64,000 nt of DNA from an uncultured Desulfobacterales bacterium (GTDB lineage Bacteria; Desulfobacterota; Desulfobulbia; Desulfobulbales; Desulfocapsaceae), in contig CALGIJ010000001.1 in NCBI GenBank assembly GCA_937915545.1, forward strand, positions 1 through 64,000. Reading direction: 5' to 3'. How positions within the stretch are numbered: position 1 is the first letter of the stretch; every line of letters begins with the position of its first letter. Shown here one piece after another: positions 16,387-24,776 of the stretch. The notes beneath the pieces were generated by a model that did no database searches, was not told the DNA's origin, and was given only the letters and a program-made list of their open reading frames with translations. Both the position numbers and the translations under genes were made by a program.

Positions 16387-17690
16387 AAACGGTGGTCATC
16401 AGCACCCTCGGCTGCAAGGTCAACCAGTTCGAGTCGGCGGCCTTCAAGGACGGCTTCGAAGGGCACGGCTTCGTCGTCTCCACGGGCGACGACGCCGACA
16501 TCGTCGTCGTCAACACCTGCGCCGTCACCGCCTCGGCGGGGGCACAGTCGCGGCGTCTCGTCCTCCGCCTGTTGCGCCGCCACCCGCGCGCCACCCTCGT
16601 CGTCTGCGGCTGCTATGCCGAACTGGAGGGACGACGCCTGTTGCAGGATGAACGCCTCGCCGGGCGCCGCCTGCTGGTGGTCGGCAACGCCGTCAAAGAC
16701 CGGCTGGTGCCCCTGGCCCTTGACGGCGAAGAAAGGCAAGCCCTGCACCTCGGCGACATCCGCGCCGCCAGGACCATCTGCCGCCTGCCGCTGAAGCACT
16801 TCGGCGAGCGCTGCCGCGCCTACCTGCGCGTCCAGGACGGCTGCGAGAGCTTCTGCAGCTACTGCATCGTCCCCTATACCCGCGGCCCGAACCGCAGCCT
16901 GCCGCCGCAGGAGGCCCTACAGCAGGCCCGCCTCTTCGCCGCCAGCGGGCACCGCGAGATCGTCCTCACCGGCATCCACCTCGGCAACTACGGCAAGGAC
17001 TTGCAGCCTGCAGAGAGCCTTGGCGGGCTGCTCTCCCTGCTCAGCCACGCCCTGCCCGAGGTCGGCTTTCGCCTCAGCTCCCTCGAACCGATGGAGATCG
17101 ACACATCTCTGCTGCGCCTCGTCGCCGGGCGCGACAACATCCGCCCGCATCTGCACATCCCCCTGCAGAGCGGCAGCGAGTCTATTCTCGAACGCATGAA
17201 CCGCCGCTACAGCACCGCCCAATTCGCCGCAACCATCGACTCCTGTCTGGAGGCGGTGCCCGACATGGCCATCGGCGTCGACGTGCTGGTCGGCTTCCCC
17301 GGCGAAACGGAAGGACACTTCGAGGAGTGCCGGGATTTTCTCGCCGCCCTGCCCTGCACCTACCTCCACGTCTTTCCCTACTCGATGCGGCCCGGCACCA
17401 GGGCGGCCGGCTTTCCCGACCAGGTGCCCGCCGCCGAGAAGGCGCGCCGTGTCGCCGTACTGCTGACCTTGGGCGAAGAGAAGAAACGCCTCTTCGCGCG
17501 CCGCTTTATTGGCACCACCCGCAAGGTGCTGGTCGAGGGCGGCGACGGCCACGGCAACCTGCACGGCTTCACCGATAATTATATCCTCGTGCACTTCCCC
17601 GGGGAGGCTCGCCATATTGGCGAGATCCTCCCAGTACGGCTGTGCGGCGAAGGCAACGACCACGTTCTAGGGGAGATCGAGCAGCAATGA
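16383..17690 (+). CDS. mtaB: tRNA t6A37 methylthiotransferase MtaB
   Basis: A 435-residue radical SAM methylthiotransferase. The N-terminal domain binds one 4Fe-4S cluster (STLGCKVNQFES, NTCAVTASA, VVCGCYAE). The radical SAM motif CESFCSYCIVPYTRG is at about residues 155-169, and a TRAM-like domain ends the protein. STLGCKVNQ and the TGIHLGNYG motif favour MtaB over MiaB. It adds methylthio to t6A37 of tRNA. It overlaps both mnmA and cinA by ATGA, forming a tight operon. Confidence 0.9.
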   Translation: MKTVVISTLGCKVNQFESAAFKDGFEGHGFVVSTGDDADIVVVNTCAVTASAGAQSRRLVLRLLRRHPRATLVVCGCYAELEGRRLLQDERLAGRRLLVVGNAVKDRLVPLALDGEERQALHLGDIRAARTICRLPLKHFGERCRAYLRVQDGCESFCSYCIVPYTRGPNRSLPPQEALQQARLFAASGHREIVLTGIHLGNYGKDLQPAESLGGLLSLLSHALPEVGFRLSSLEPMEIDTSLLRLVAGRDNIRPHLHIPLQSGSESILERMNRRYSTAQFAATIDSCLEAVPDMAIGVDVLVGFPGETEGHFEECRDFLAALPCTYLHVFPYSMRPGTRAAGFPDQVPAAEKARRVAVLLTLGEEKKRLFARRFIGTTRKVLVEGGDGHGNLHGFTDNYILVHFPGEARHIGEILPVRLCGEGNDHVLGEIEQQ

Positions 17691-18934
17691 AGATCGAGAT
17701 CATCGCCATCGGCAACGAGCTCACCTCGGGGAGAATCCTCAACACCACCAGCAGCTTCGCCGCCCGCAACCTCTTCGAGGCGGGCTACGAGATCTACGGC
17801 ATGAACACCATCGGCGACGCTCCCAATCTCATCGGCGAAGCCCTCAAGCAGGCCCTGGGCAGGGCCGACGCGGTGCTGGTCACCGGCGGGCTCGGCACCA
17901 CCGACGACGACCTCACCAACGAAGCGGTATCCAAGGCCCTCAACCGGCCGACCATGCCCAACTACGAGATCCTCGCCAACATCCGCAGCCACCTCGACGA
18001 AATCACCGACACCCCGGTGAGCCAGCTGGAAAAGCTCGCCTGGTTGCCCTCGGGGGCGGAAGCCCTCAGCCCGCAGTCGCGCATGGCCGGCTACCTGCTG
18101 GTGCACGACGACAAGCCGATCTTCTTCCTGCCCGGCATTCCCAGCCAGATGCGGCGGCTCCTCGTCGAGCAGGTGCTGCCCAAGCTGTCCGCCTGGCAGA
18201 AGGACCATCGACTGACCACCTATCAGCGCGTCTTCCGCATCTTCAACCTGCCGGAGACCGAGGTCAACCGCCGCATCAATACCCTCGACCTCAGCCTCGA
18301 CGCCCATATCGGCTATTATCCGGTTTTTCCCGAAGTCCACCTCAGCCTCACCGTGCGCGACAAGGAGACCAACAACGCCGAGCGGCTCTTCAAGTCCTCC
18401 TGCCATGCCATCACCACCGTGCTTGGCGACGCCATCTACGGCCATGACGGCGACAACATGGCCATGGTCACCGGCCGCCTCCTCGGCGACCGCAACCTGC
18501 GCCTGGCGGTGGCCGAATCCTGCACCGGCGGCCTCATCTCGGCCAAGGTTACCGACACCCCGGGCAGCTCGCAATACTTCCTCGGCGGCGTTGTCGCCTA
18601 TGCTAACGAGATGAAGAGCGGCTTCCTCGAGGTGCCGCCGGACTTGCTTGCCGCCCACGGCGCGGTCAGCCGCGAAGTCGCCGAGGCCATGGCCAGGGGG
18701 GTGAAAAAGCTCAGCGATGCCGATATCGGCCTGGCCGTCACCGGCATCGCCGGGCCAGGGGGCGGCAGCGACGACAAGCCGGTGGGCACGGTCTACATCG
18801 CCATCGCCACCGCCGAGGAACAGTGGGGCACCAAGTTCCTCTTCCGTGGCGACCGCCAGCAGGTGCGCGAACTCACCGCCTTGAGCGGCCTCGACCTGGT
18901 GCGCAAGTACCTGCTGCAACAGGCGGGGATGTGA
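17687..18934 (+). CDS. cinA: CinA family protein (nicotinamide-nucleotide amidase domain)
   Basis: A 415-residue two-domain protein. Residues 1-165 are a molybdopterin-binding-like domain (IAIGNELTSGRILNTTS, VLVTGGLGTTDDDLT). The C-terminal domain from about residue 255 matches PncC amidase (VAESCTGGLISAKVTDTPGSSQYFLGGVVAY, GIAGPGGGSDDKPVGTVY), which recycles pyridine nucleotides by deamidating NMN. The ATG overlaps the mtaB stop. It is followed by recA, a common cinA-recA adjacency. Confidence 0.9.
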   Translation: MKIEIIAIGNELTSGRILNTTSSFAARNLFEAGYEIYGMNTIGDAPNLIGEALKQALGRADAVLVTGGLGTTDDDLTNEAVSKALNRPTMPNYEILANIRSHLDEITDTPVSQLEKLAWLPSGAEALSPQSRMAGYLLVHDDKPIFFLPGIPSQMRRLLVEQVLPKLSAWQKDHRLTTYQRVFRIFNLPETEVNRRINTLDLSLDAHIGYYPVFPEVHLSLTVRDKETNNAERLFKSSCHAITTVLGDAIYGHDGDNMAMVTGRLLGDRNLRLAVAESCTGGLISAKVTDTPGSSQYFLGGVVAYANEMKSGFLEVPPDLLAAHGAVSREVAEAMARGVKKLSDADIGLAVTGIAGPGGGSDDKPVGTVYIAIATAEEQWGTKFLFRGDRQQVRELTALSGLDLVRKYLLQQAGM

Positions 18935-19056
18935 GCCTCGCCGCTCTTTTGCCCTATGAGGCGTTGACGTATACGATTTCTGGCCACGGCATGGTAGAGT
19001 GACCGCGCCACGCAAACGAATTATCCAGGCAACCACCTTCACCTTTGGAGAACATC

Positions 19057-20103
19057 ATGGCAGTAGCACCGAGCAAGGAAAAAACCAGCAGCGTCGACAA
19101 CGCCATCAACCAGATCCAGCGTCAGTTCGGCAAGGGCTCGATCATGCGTCTCGGCAGCAAGGAAACCGAGAACGTGCCGGTCATTCCCACCGGGGCGCTG
19201 AGCCTCGACATCGCCCTCGGCGTCGGCGGCCTGCCCAAGGGCCGCATCACCGAGGTCTACGGCCCGGAATCCTCCGGCAAGACGACCCTCGCCCTGCAGG
19301 TCGTCGCCATGGCGCAGAAACAGGGCGGCACCGCCGCCTTCATCGACGCCGAGCATGCCCTCGACACCAGCTACGCCGAGCGTCTGGGGGTCGATATCGA
19401 CAACCTGCTCATTTCCCAGCCCGACTACGGCGAACAGGCCCTGGAAATCGCCGAGATCCTCATCCGCTCCAACGGCATCGACGTCATCGTCATCGACTCG
19501 GTGGCGGCGCTGGTGCCGAAGGCGGAGATCGACGGCAACGTCGGCGACGCCCACGTCGGCCTGCAGGCGCGCCTCATGTCCCAGGCGATGCGCAAGTTCA
19601 CCGGCGTGCTCAACCGCAGCAACACCGTGCTCATCTTCATCAACCAGATCCGCATGAAGATCGGCGTGATGTTCGGCAACCCCGAGACCACCACTGGCGG
19701 CAACGCCCTCAAATTCTACTCCTCGCTGCGCCTCGACATCCGCAAGATCGGGCAGATCAAGGAGGGCAACGACATCATCGGCAACCGCACCAAGGTCAAG
19801 GTGGTCAAGAACAAGGTGGCGCCGCCCTTCAAGGAGGCGGAGTTCGACATCATCTACGGCGAGGGCATTTCGAGGATCGGCGACCTGCTCGACCTGGCCA
19901 CCAACCTCGAGATCGTCGAAAAGAGCGGCTCGTGGTACTCCTACAAGGAGGAGCGTATCGGCCAGGGACGTGAAAATTCCAAACGCTTCCTCACTGACAA
20001 CAAGGAGATGGCGGCGGAGATCGAGAGCAAGGTGCGCCTCGCCTACGGCTTGCCGCCAGCCGGGGAGCAGGCGGCCGTCGAGCCGCCGGCGGCCGAGGCC
20101 TGA
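19057..20103 (+). CDS. recA: Recombinase RecA
   Basis: A 348-residue protein from the ATG at 19057, which has GGAG six bases upstream; a TTG at 19045 is disfavoured. Walker A is GPESSGKTT (residues 69-77). Other hallmarks are AFIDAEHALD, NLLISQPDYGEQALEI, VIDSVAALVPKAEI, and the L2-region GNALKFYSSLRLDIRK. It drives strand exchange in recombination and SOS induction. The acidic Ala/Glu-rich C-terminal tail is typical. Confidence 0.97.
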   Translation: MAVAPSKEKTSSVDNAINQIQRQFGKGSIMRLGSKETENVPVIPTGALSLDIALGVGGLPKGRITEVYGPESSGKTTLALQVVAMAQKQGGTAAFIDAEHALDTSYAERLGVDIDNLLISQPDYGEQALEIAEILIRSNGIDVIVIDSVAALVPKAEIDGNVGDAHVGLQARLMSQAMRKFTGVLNRSNTVLIFINQIRMKIGVMFGNPETTTGGNALKFYSSLRLDIRKIGQIKEGNDIIGNRTKVKVVKNKVAPPFKEAEFDIIYGEGISRIGDLLDLATNLEIVEKSGSWYSYKEERIGQGRENSKRFLTDNKEMAAEIESKVRLAYGLPPAGEQAAVEPPAAEA

Positions 20104-20170
20104 GCCCAGACCGCCCCCTAACCCCTATCGCGGCGGGGGCCCTTGCCACGCCCCCGCCATCACCTCTGCC

Positions 20171-21592
20171 GTGAATACCGTGACCCCGAAAAAATCCAAC
20201 ACCTACGACGTCATCATCGTCGGCGGCGGCCCCGCCGGCCTCTTTGCCGCCTATTACCTCTGCGAGCACTCGAACCTCAAGGTGCTGCTCATCGAAAAGG
20301 GCAAGGCCTCGCTCAAGCGCAAATGCCCGATCAAGGATGGCGGCTGCATCAAGTGCCGGCCCTGCAATATTCTCTGCGGCATCGGCGGTGCCGGGCTCTT
20401 TTCCGACGGCAAGCTCAACTTCATCCATAAACTTGGCAAGACCGACCTCACCCAGTTTCTCGACGTCTCCGCCGCCATGGCGCTGATCGACGAGACCGAG
20501 ACCATCTTCAACCGTTTCGGCATGGACGGCAAGGTCTTCCCCACCGACATGGACAAGGCGCACACCATCCGCAAGGAGGCGCGCAAGCAGGGCATCGACC
20601 TGCTGATCATCAAGCAGAAGCACCTCGGCAGCGACAATCTCCCCAACCATATTGCCAAAATGGCGGACTATATCGCCGACCGCGGGGTAGCCTTCCACCA
20701 CTCCGAGGAGGTGCGCGAGCTCCTCGTCGAGCGGGGCGCGGTACAGGGGGTGCGCACCAGCCGCGCCGACTACTTCGCCCCGCAGGTGATTCTCGCCCCC
20801 GGCCGCGTCGGCGCGGAGTGGATGGCCGCCATCGCCCGCCAGCACGAAATCGAGGTGTCGCAACGCGGCATCGAGGTGGGGGTGCGCGTCGAGGTCCATA
20901 ACGAGATCATGCAGGACCTCTGCTCGGTCATCTACGACCCCACTTTCTTCGTGCGCACCTCGAAATACGACGACCAGACGCGGACCTTCTGTACCAACCT
21001 CGGCGGCTACGTGGCGCTCGAGAACTACCAGAACTTCGTCTGCGTCAACGGCCACGCCTATATGGACAAGAAGTCCAGCAACACCAACTTCGCCTTCCTC
21101 TCCAAGGTGGTGCTCACCGACCCGGTGGAGGACAACCAGGCCTATGGCGAGTCCATCGGCAAGCTGGCGACGCTGATCGGCGGCGGCAAGCCCATTCTGC
21201 AGCGCTACGGCGACCTCAAGCGCGGCCGCCGCTCCACCTGGAACCGCGTCCAGAACAGCTATATCGAGCCGACCTTAAAGAGCGTCACCTGCGGCGACAT
21301 CGCCATGGCCCTGCCGGAGCGTATCCTCACCAACCTCATCGACGGTCTCGATCAGCTCAATCAGGTCATCCCCGGGGTGGCCAATGACGAGACGTTGCTC
21401 TACGCCCCGGAGATCAAATTCTTCGCCACTCAGGTGACCACCGACAGCAACCTCGAGACTTCGCTGCGCGGGCTGTTCGTTGCCGGCGACGGGCCCGGAG
21501 TGGCCGGCAATATCGTCTCGGCAACTGCCACGGCCCTGTTGCCGGCCAAGGCGATCATCGCCCGCGCGACACCGGGGGCCGGTAATCGTTGA
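20171..21592 (+). CDS. FAD-dependent oxidoreductase (COG2509 family)
   Basis: A 473-residue flavoprotein from the GTG at 20171; a longer upstream frame overlaps recA and is not supported. The Rossmann motif VIIVGGGPAGLFAAYYL is near residue 15, and a cysteine-rich stretch KRKCPIKDGGCIKCRPCNILCGIGGAG follows at about 50-75. The C-terminal FAD motif is LFVAGDGPGVAGNIVSA. The family is found in anaerobes and its substrate is unknown. The cysteine cluster might hold a metal centre. It precedes a rubredoxin by 100 bases, a plausible electron partner. Confidence 0.82.
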   Translation: MNTVTPKKSNTYDVIIVGGGPAGLFAAYYLCEHSNLKVLLIEKGKASLKRKCPIKDGGCIKCRPCNILCGIGGAGLFSDGKLNFIHKLGKTDLTQFLDVSAAMALIDETETIFNRFGMDGKVFPTDMDKAHTIRKEARKQGIDLLIIKQKHLGSDNLPNHIAKMADYIADRGVAFHHSEEVRELLVERGAVQGVRTSRADYFAPQVILAPGRVGAEWMAAIARQHEIEVSQRGIEVGVRVEVHNEIMQDLCSVIYDPTFFVRTSKYDDQTRTFCTNLGGYVALENYQNFVCVNGHAYMDKKSSNTNFAFLSKVVLTDPVEDNQAYGESIGKLATLIGGGKPILQRYGDLKRGRRSTWNRVQNSYIEPTLKSVTCGDIAMALPERILTNLIDGLDQLNQVIPGVANDETLLYAPEIKFFATQVTTDSNLETSLRGLFVAGDGPGVAGNIVSATATALLPAKAIIARATPGAGNR

Positions 21593-21692
21593 GTTTTTCC
21601 TTGACCCTCGGGAAGTGCAGTGTATTCTTGCCTCTTGGAGAGAATTTTTCTCAACAATTGATCAACCCCAACCTCAGCAAAAGGAGCGAATC

Positions 21693-21851
21693 ATGCAGAA
21701 ATGGGAATGTCCGTGCGGCTATATCTATGACCCGGCAGAAGGCGACCCCGATCACGGCGTAGCGGCGGGAACGGCCTGGGAAGACGTGCCGGAGAACTGG
21801 GTCTGCCCCTTGTGCGGCGCCGAGAAGGAAGCGTTCTGGAAAGCCGAGTAA
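21693..21851 (+). CDS. Rubredoxin with a shortened C-x-C knuckle
   Basis: A 52-residue rubredoxin from the ATG at 21693, with AAGGAG seven bases upstream. It has the GYIYDPAEGDPDHGV loop, ENWVCPLCGAEKEAFW and the expected size. The second iron knuckle is canonical C-x-x-C, but the first is C-P-C (residues 6 and 8), one residue shorter than the usual C-x-x-C-G. The sequence ATGT-CCG-TGC-GGC confirms it. It carries electrons in the cytoplasm, commonly to superoxide reductase or oxygen reductases. A hairpin follows at 21882-21914. Confidence 0.9.
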   Translation: MQKWECPCGYIYDPAEGDPDHGVAAGTAWEDVPENWVCPLCGAEKEAFWKAE

Positions 21852-21881
21852 GCGATCGGACGCAAAATCACGCAAGAAAGC

Positions 21882-21914
21882 GGCGGAGGTGGCCTGCTGG
21901 GCCACCTCCGCCGA
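21882..21914 (+). terminator. Hairpin terminator after rubredoxin
   Basis: Perfect 14-bp stem CGGCGGAGGTGGCC (21882-21895) with GGCCACCTCCGCCG (21901-21914) and a 5-base loop, starting 30 bases after the rubredoxin stop. The tail ACTTGTTCC is only weakly U-rich. Confidence 0.6.
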
Positions 21915-21967
21915 CTTGTTCCACCTGCACACCGGATCGGCGGGCCCGGCACAACGGCCCGCTCGTC

Positions 21968-22007
21968 AAGGGGGGAGAGGCTCACACCTCTCCCCCCTTC
22001 TCTCTTT
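21968..22007. terminator. Hairpin terminator at the end of the oxidase operon
   Basis: Perfect 13-bp stem AAGGGGGGAGAGG (21968-21980) and CCTCTCCCCCCTT (21987-21999) with a 6-base loop. It lies directly after the stop of the minus-strand selenoprotein gene. On the plus strand it is followed by CTCTCTTT. Confidence 0.6.
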
Positions 22008-22344
22008 ACGCCTTGAGTTCCCCATAGACCTGGGGATGAAAACCAACGTAGTACGTCTTGCCGATCAACAAGGTCGGCGCGCGCAGTTTGCCGGAGGGGC
22101 CGATGACCTTGGCCAGCAACTCGTCGCGGCTGAGTTCCTGAGGGGCGAGGCGGAGCACTTTCTTGCCTGCCGCCACCACCACCAGGTCGGCCGCGGCCAG
22201 CAGCCGCCAGGCCTCCTCGGCGTCGATGGCCTTCTTTCTGGCGTCGATCTCCTCTTTGATGAGCCACTGCCCGGCGCTCAACGCAGCCCGTGCGTTGCTG
22301 CAGGACACTCAGTTCTTGCGCAGATACGCCCAGTCGATTTGCAT
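22006..22344 (-). CDS. Predicted ArsC-family selenoprotein (UGA-encoded Sec12)
   Basis: Reading from ATG 22344, behind GGAGG, codons 1-11 give MQIDWAYLRKN. Codon 12 is TGA (22309-22311), and the frame continues VSCSNARAAL to a normal stop at 22006. This makes a 112-residue protein with a U-x-x-C redox motif where ArsC/Spx-type proteins carry C-x-x-C. A thioredoxin-fold cis-proline region RAPTLLIG lies near the C-terminus. A 7-bp hairpin begins 11 bases after the UGA, as in bacterial SECIS elements. Without Sec, the visible gene would start at GTG 22308 and lose its active site. Its role is probably a thiol oxidoreductase; its place after ctaB hints at oxidase assembly, which is inference. Confidence 0.78.
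22279..22311 (-). promoter_or_regulatory. Candidate bacterial SECIS element
   Basis: Minus strand: UGA (22309-22311), 11 bases, then stem CAACGCA (22291-22297), loop CGGGC (22286-22290) and stem TGCGTTG (22279-22285). The apical loop begins 21 bases from the first base of the UGA and has G at its second position. Both fit the published bacterial SECIS pattern for SelB-dependent recoding. The element lies inside the coding sequence, as expected in bacteria. Confidence 0.65.
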
Positions 22345-23265
22345 GCTTTCCTCCATTGTCGAGTTTGCTGTCCCCGGCTGCGGCAAGGCGGCCACCCGTC
22401 CCACCGCCACTACTCCCATATGCAACAGTAAAAAGAGATTGAGAACCATGAAGAGACTGCGATACCTTCCCTCCCGCGTTCTGGCGGCCAGTGTCAGCAG
22501 GACCAGCGGCAGCAGCACGGCATTGGCCACTATGGCGACGCGACAGGCCGGTGGCATGGCCAGGGGAAGGACGGCGAACATCATCATCAGGCAGGCCAGG
22601 GCCCCCACCCAGGGCAGAAGAAGGCGACGCAGGCCGGCGGCTGAGAGAATCGTCAGCAGTGTCGGCAGTGGGCCGCGGCGGTAATCCTCGCGATTGTCGA
22701 GGAGAATGAGGTGAACATGAGGGACCTGCCAGAGAAGCAGCAGGGCAATGAGCAGCACGGCGGCAAAAGCCAGAGGTTCTCCGCCGCCGGCGAGCCAGCC
22801 GATATAGGGCGGCAGGGCGCCAGCGAGCAGTCCGGGGACGATGGCCAGCGACGTCGTTCTTTTCAAGGGGGTGTAGACCCCGTTATAGAGCAAAACCGCC
22901 GTGGCAGTGAGCAGTGTCGCCGACTGGCTCTCCCCGCTAAAGAGCAGCCCCAGAGCAAGGAGCAAGAGGAAGCCGGCCTGCACGCCGGCGAAAAGGGCGC
23001 CGACCTCGCCCCGCGGCAAGGGCCGCTCCCGGGTGCGGCGCATGGCGCCATCAAGTTCTTTTTCCTGAAGGGAATTGAGACTTGCCGCGCCGCAGGCGGC
23101 GAGTAAGACGCCGATGACGCTGGCTATCGCCGCCCTGTCGGGCGCACCGCCGGCGACCATGGCGCCAAACAGCGCCGACAGGCCGACAAGTAGGCAGAGC
23201 GGCAGCTTGGCCAGCCGCAGCGAAGCGAGCACCACTCCTGTCAGTCGCCGTCCCCGGCCAGCCAT
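22309..23265 (-). CDS. ctaB: Protoheme IX farnesyltransferase (heme O synthase)
   Basis: A 318-residue UbiA-family membrane prenyltransferase from the ATG at 23265, which has GGAGGAG eight bases upstream. It has about nine hydrophobic segments. The two Asp-rich motifs are degenerate: SLNSLQEKELDGAMRRTRERPLPRG and ILLDNREDYRRGPLPTLL. CtaB farnesylates heme b to heme o for the oxidase. It starts inside coxB (25-base overlap). Its frame runs without a stop into the downstream selenoprotein, so its only stop is the UGA at 22309 proposed to encode Sec. The last 12 codons are shared with the selenoprotein. Confidence 0.88.
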   Translation of the reverse strand: MAGRGRRLTGVVLASLRLAKLPLCLLVGLSALFGAMVAGGAPDRAAIASVIGVLLAACGAASLNSLQEKELDGAMRRTRERPLPRGEVGALFAGVQAGFLLLLALGLLFSGESQSATLLTATAVLLYNGVYTPLKRTTSLAIVPGLLAGALPPYIGWLAGGGEPLAFAAVLLIALLLLWQVPHVHLILLDNREDYRRGPLPTLLTILSAAGLRRLLLPWVGALACLMMMFAVLPLAMPPACRVAIVANAVLLPLVLLTLAARTREGRYRSLFMVLNLFLLLHMGVVAVGRVAALPQPGTANSTMEESMQIDWAYLRKN

Positions 23266-23837
23266 GCCTCGAACTCCTCCTGCGGGACGATACGCAGCTT
23301 GGCGACCATTGCCGAATGATTGACCCCGCAGTATTCGGTGCACTGGATGTCATACTCGCCGACCTTATCGGCGTAGAACCAGGCATAGGTGGGCAAGCCC
23401 TTGACGGCATCGACCTTGATGCGGAAGGCGGCGATGAACAGGCTGTGCAGCACGTCCACCGAGCTGACGTTGAGCTTGACCGCTTTGCCCACCGGCACCA
23501 CCAGTTCGTTCTCACTCTCCTTGTCGTTATCGTAGATGAACAGCCAGGAGAACATCTGCGCCTCGACAGCGACGTTCATGGCGTCGGCGGGCACCGCCCG
23601 CAGACCGAGGTAGGAATGCCAGCCGACATAAAACATCGACAGGGCGATAAGGGTGGGAATGATCGTCCAGATGATCTCCAGTTTGTAGTTATCACGGATG
23701 TCGGCGGCCACCGGATGCCTGCTGCGCCGGTAACGCACCACGAAATAGACCATGACGGCGGTGATGCAAAAGAGCAGCACCACCGAGATGCCCAGGATAT
23801 ACCAGAATGCCAGATCCACTCCCTGTACCGGGGTCAT
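23241..23837 (-). CDS. coxB: Cytochrome c oxidase subunit II
   Basis: A 198-residue subunit with two N-terminal membrane helices (about residues 8-32 and 55-76) and a periplasmic cupredoxin domain. The CuA site is intact: His in VDVLHSLF and CTEYCGVNHSAM with two Cys, His and Met. A CuA site shows the enzyme accepts electrons from cytochrome c rather than quinol. No fused cytochrome c domain is present. It lies between coxD and ctaB in the oxidase operon. Confidence 0.93.
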   Translation of the reverse strand: MTPVQGVDLAFWYILGISVVLLFCITAVMVYFVVRYRRSRHPVAADIRDNYKLEIIWTIIPTLIALSMFYVGWHSYLGLRAVPADAMNVAVEAQMFSWLFIYDNDKESENELVVPVGKAVKLNVSSVDVLHSLFIAAFRIKVDAVKGLPTYAWFYADKVGEYDIQCTEYCGVNHSAMVAKLRIVPQEEFEAWLAGDGD

Positions 23838-23852
23838 AGTGTTCTCCGCCAG

Positions 23853-24140
23853 TTATCTGAAGGCCACGTCCCAGAAGGTGAAGCCGATCATGATGATGAG
23901 AAAGGTCACGGTGCCGATGAACGAGAAGACGATGATCGGCCCCTCGTACTTGAGGTGCATGAAAAACAGCAGCACCAGGGTCACCTTGAGACAGGCGACC
24001 CCCAGAGCCACGGGCACATTGAAAAAGCCCAGATTGACATAGGAGACGGCGACGGTGACCACGGTGAGCAGCAACAGCACGACGAGAACGGCGGCCAGCG
24101 CTTTATAGCTCATGGGGGGATGGAAAGATTCGTGCTCCAC
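23853..24140 (-). CDS. coxD: Cytochrome c oxidase subunit IV family protein
   Basis: A 95-residue protein with three hydrophobic segments (about 9-32, 38-60 and 70-90) and the motif LLFFMHLKYEGP in the second. This matches the small CyoD/CoxD subunit IV family, thought to support oxidase assembly. It lies 15 bases upstream of coxB. Confidence 0.85.
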   Translation of the reverse strand: MEHESFHPPMSYKALAAVLVVLLLLTVVTVAVSYVNLGFFNVPVALGVACLKVTLVLLFFMHLKYEGPIIVFSFIGTVTFLIIMIGFTFWDVAFR

Positions 24141-24170
24141 TCTTCTTCTCCGCGTTAAAGAATCATCGCC

Positions 24171-24767
24171 CTAGAGGACGAGGTAAAACAGGGGAAAGAC
24201 GAAGATCCAGATGAGATCGACGAGATGCCAGTAGAGCCCGGCGTTGTCGAGCATCGCATAGCGGCTGGTGCTGACCCGGCCGCTGCGGATAAAAAACAGG
24301 CTCACCGTCAGCAGGATCATGCCGATGATGACGTGCAGGCCATGCAGGCCGGTGATGACATAGTAGAGGCCGAAAAAGATGTTCAGCCCCGGCTCCCCGT
24401 TGACCAGGGTCTCGGAGTTGGGATAGATGCCGTGGCCAATCTTCGTCCCCCACTCGAAGTACTTGTTGACGAGAAAAACCACCCCGCACAGCAGGGAGAA
24501 GAGCAGTAACTGCTGCGCCCGCTTGCCATTGTCCTGCCTGATGGCGGTGATCGAGGCGGCGACGGTGAAACTCGACACCAGCAGCACGATGGTGTTGAGG
24601 GCGCCGATGATGCGGTTGAGTTCCTTGCCGCCAGCGACAAAAGACTGTGGGTGCTCGAAAAAATAGGCGGCATAGAGGACGAACAGCCCCCCGAAAAGGA
24701 TGATCTCCGAGTAGAGAAACAGCCACATGCCGATTTTGATGCCTACCTGGTCACTTTCGCGGTGCAT
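24171..24767 (-). CDS. coxC: Cytochrome c oxidase subunit III
   Basis: A 198-residue membrane protein of the heme-copper oxidase subunit III family, five-helix short type. Motifs are KIGMWLFLYSEIILFGGLFVLYAAYF, ITGLHGLHVIIGMILL and YWHLVDLIWIFVFPLFYLVL. It lies 9 bases downstream of coxA. Confidence 0.92.
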   Translation of the reverse strand: MHRESDQVGIKIGMWLFLYSEIILFGGLFVLYAAYFFEHPQSFVAGGKELNRIIGALNTIVLLVSSFTVAASITAIRQDNGKRAQQLLLFSLLCGVVFLVNKYFEWGTKIGHGIYPNSETLVNGEPGLNIFFGLYYVITGLHGLHVIIGMILLTVSLFFIRSGRVSTSRYAMLDNAGLYWHLVDLIWIFVFPLFYLVL

Positions 24768-24776
24768 GGCATCCCC

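Noticed and set aside
19970..20170. N-terminal extension of the COG2509 flavoprotein inside recA
   Set aside because: It overlaps the recA 3' end in another frame and is Arg/Pro-rich shadow sequence; the Rossmann motif starts normally from GTG 20171.
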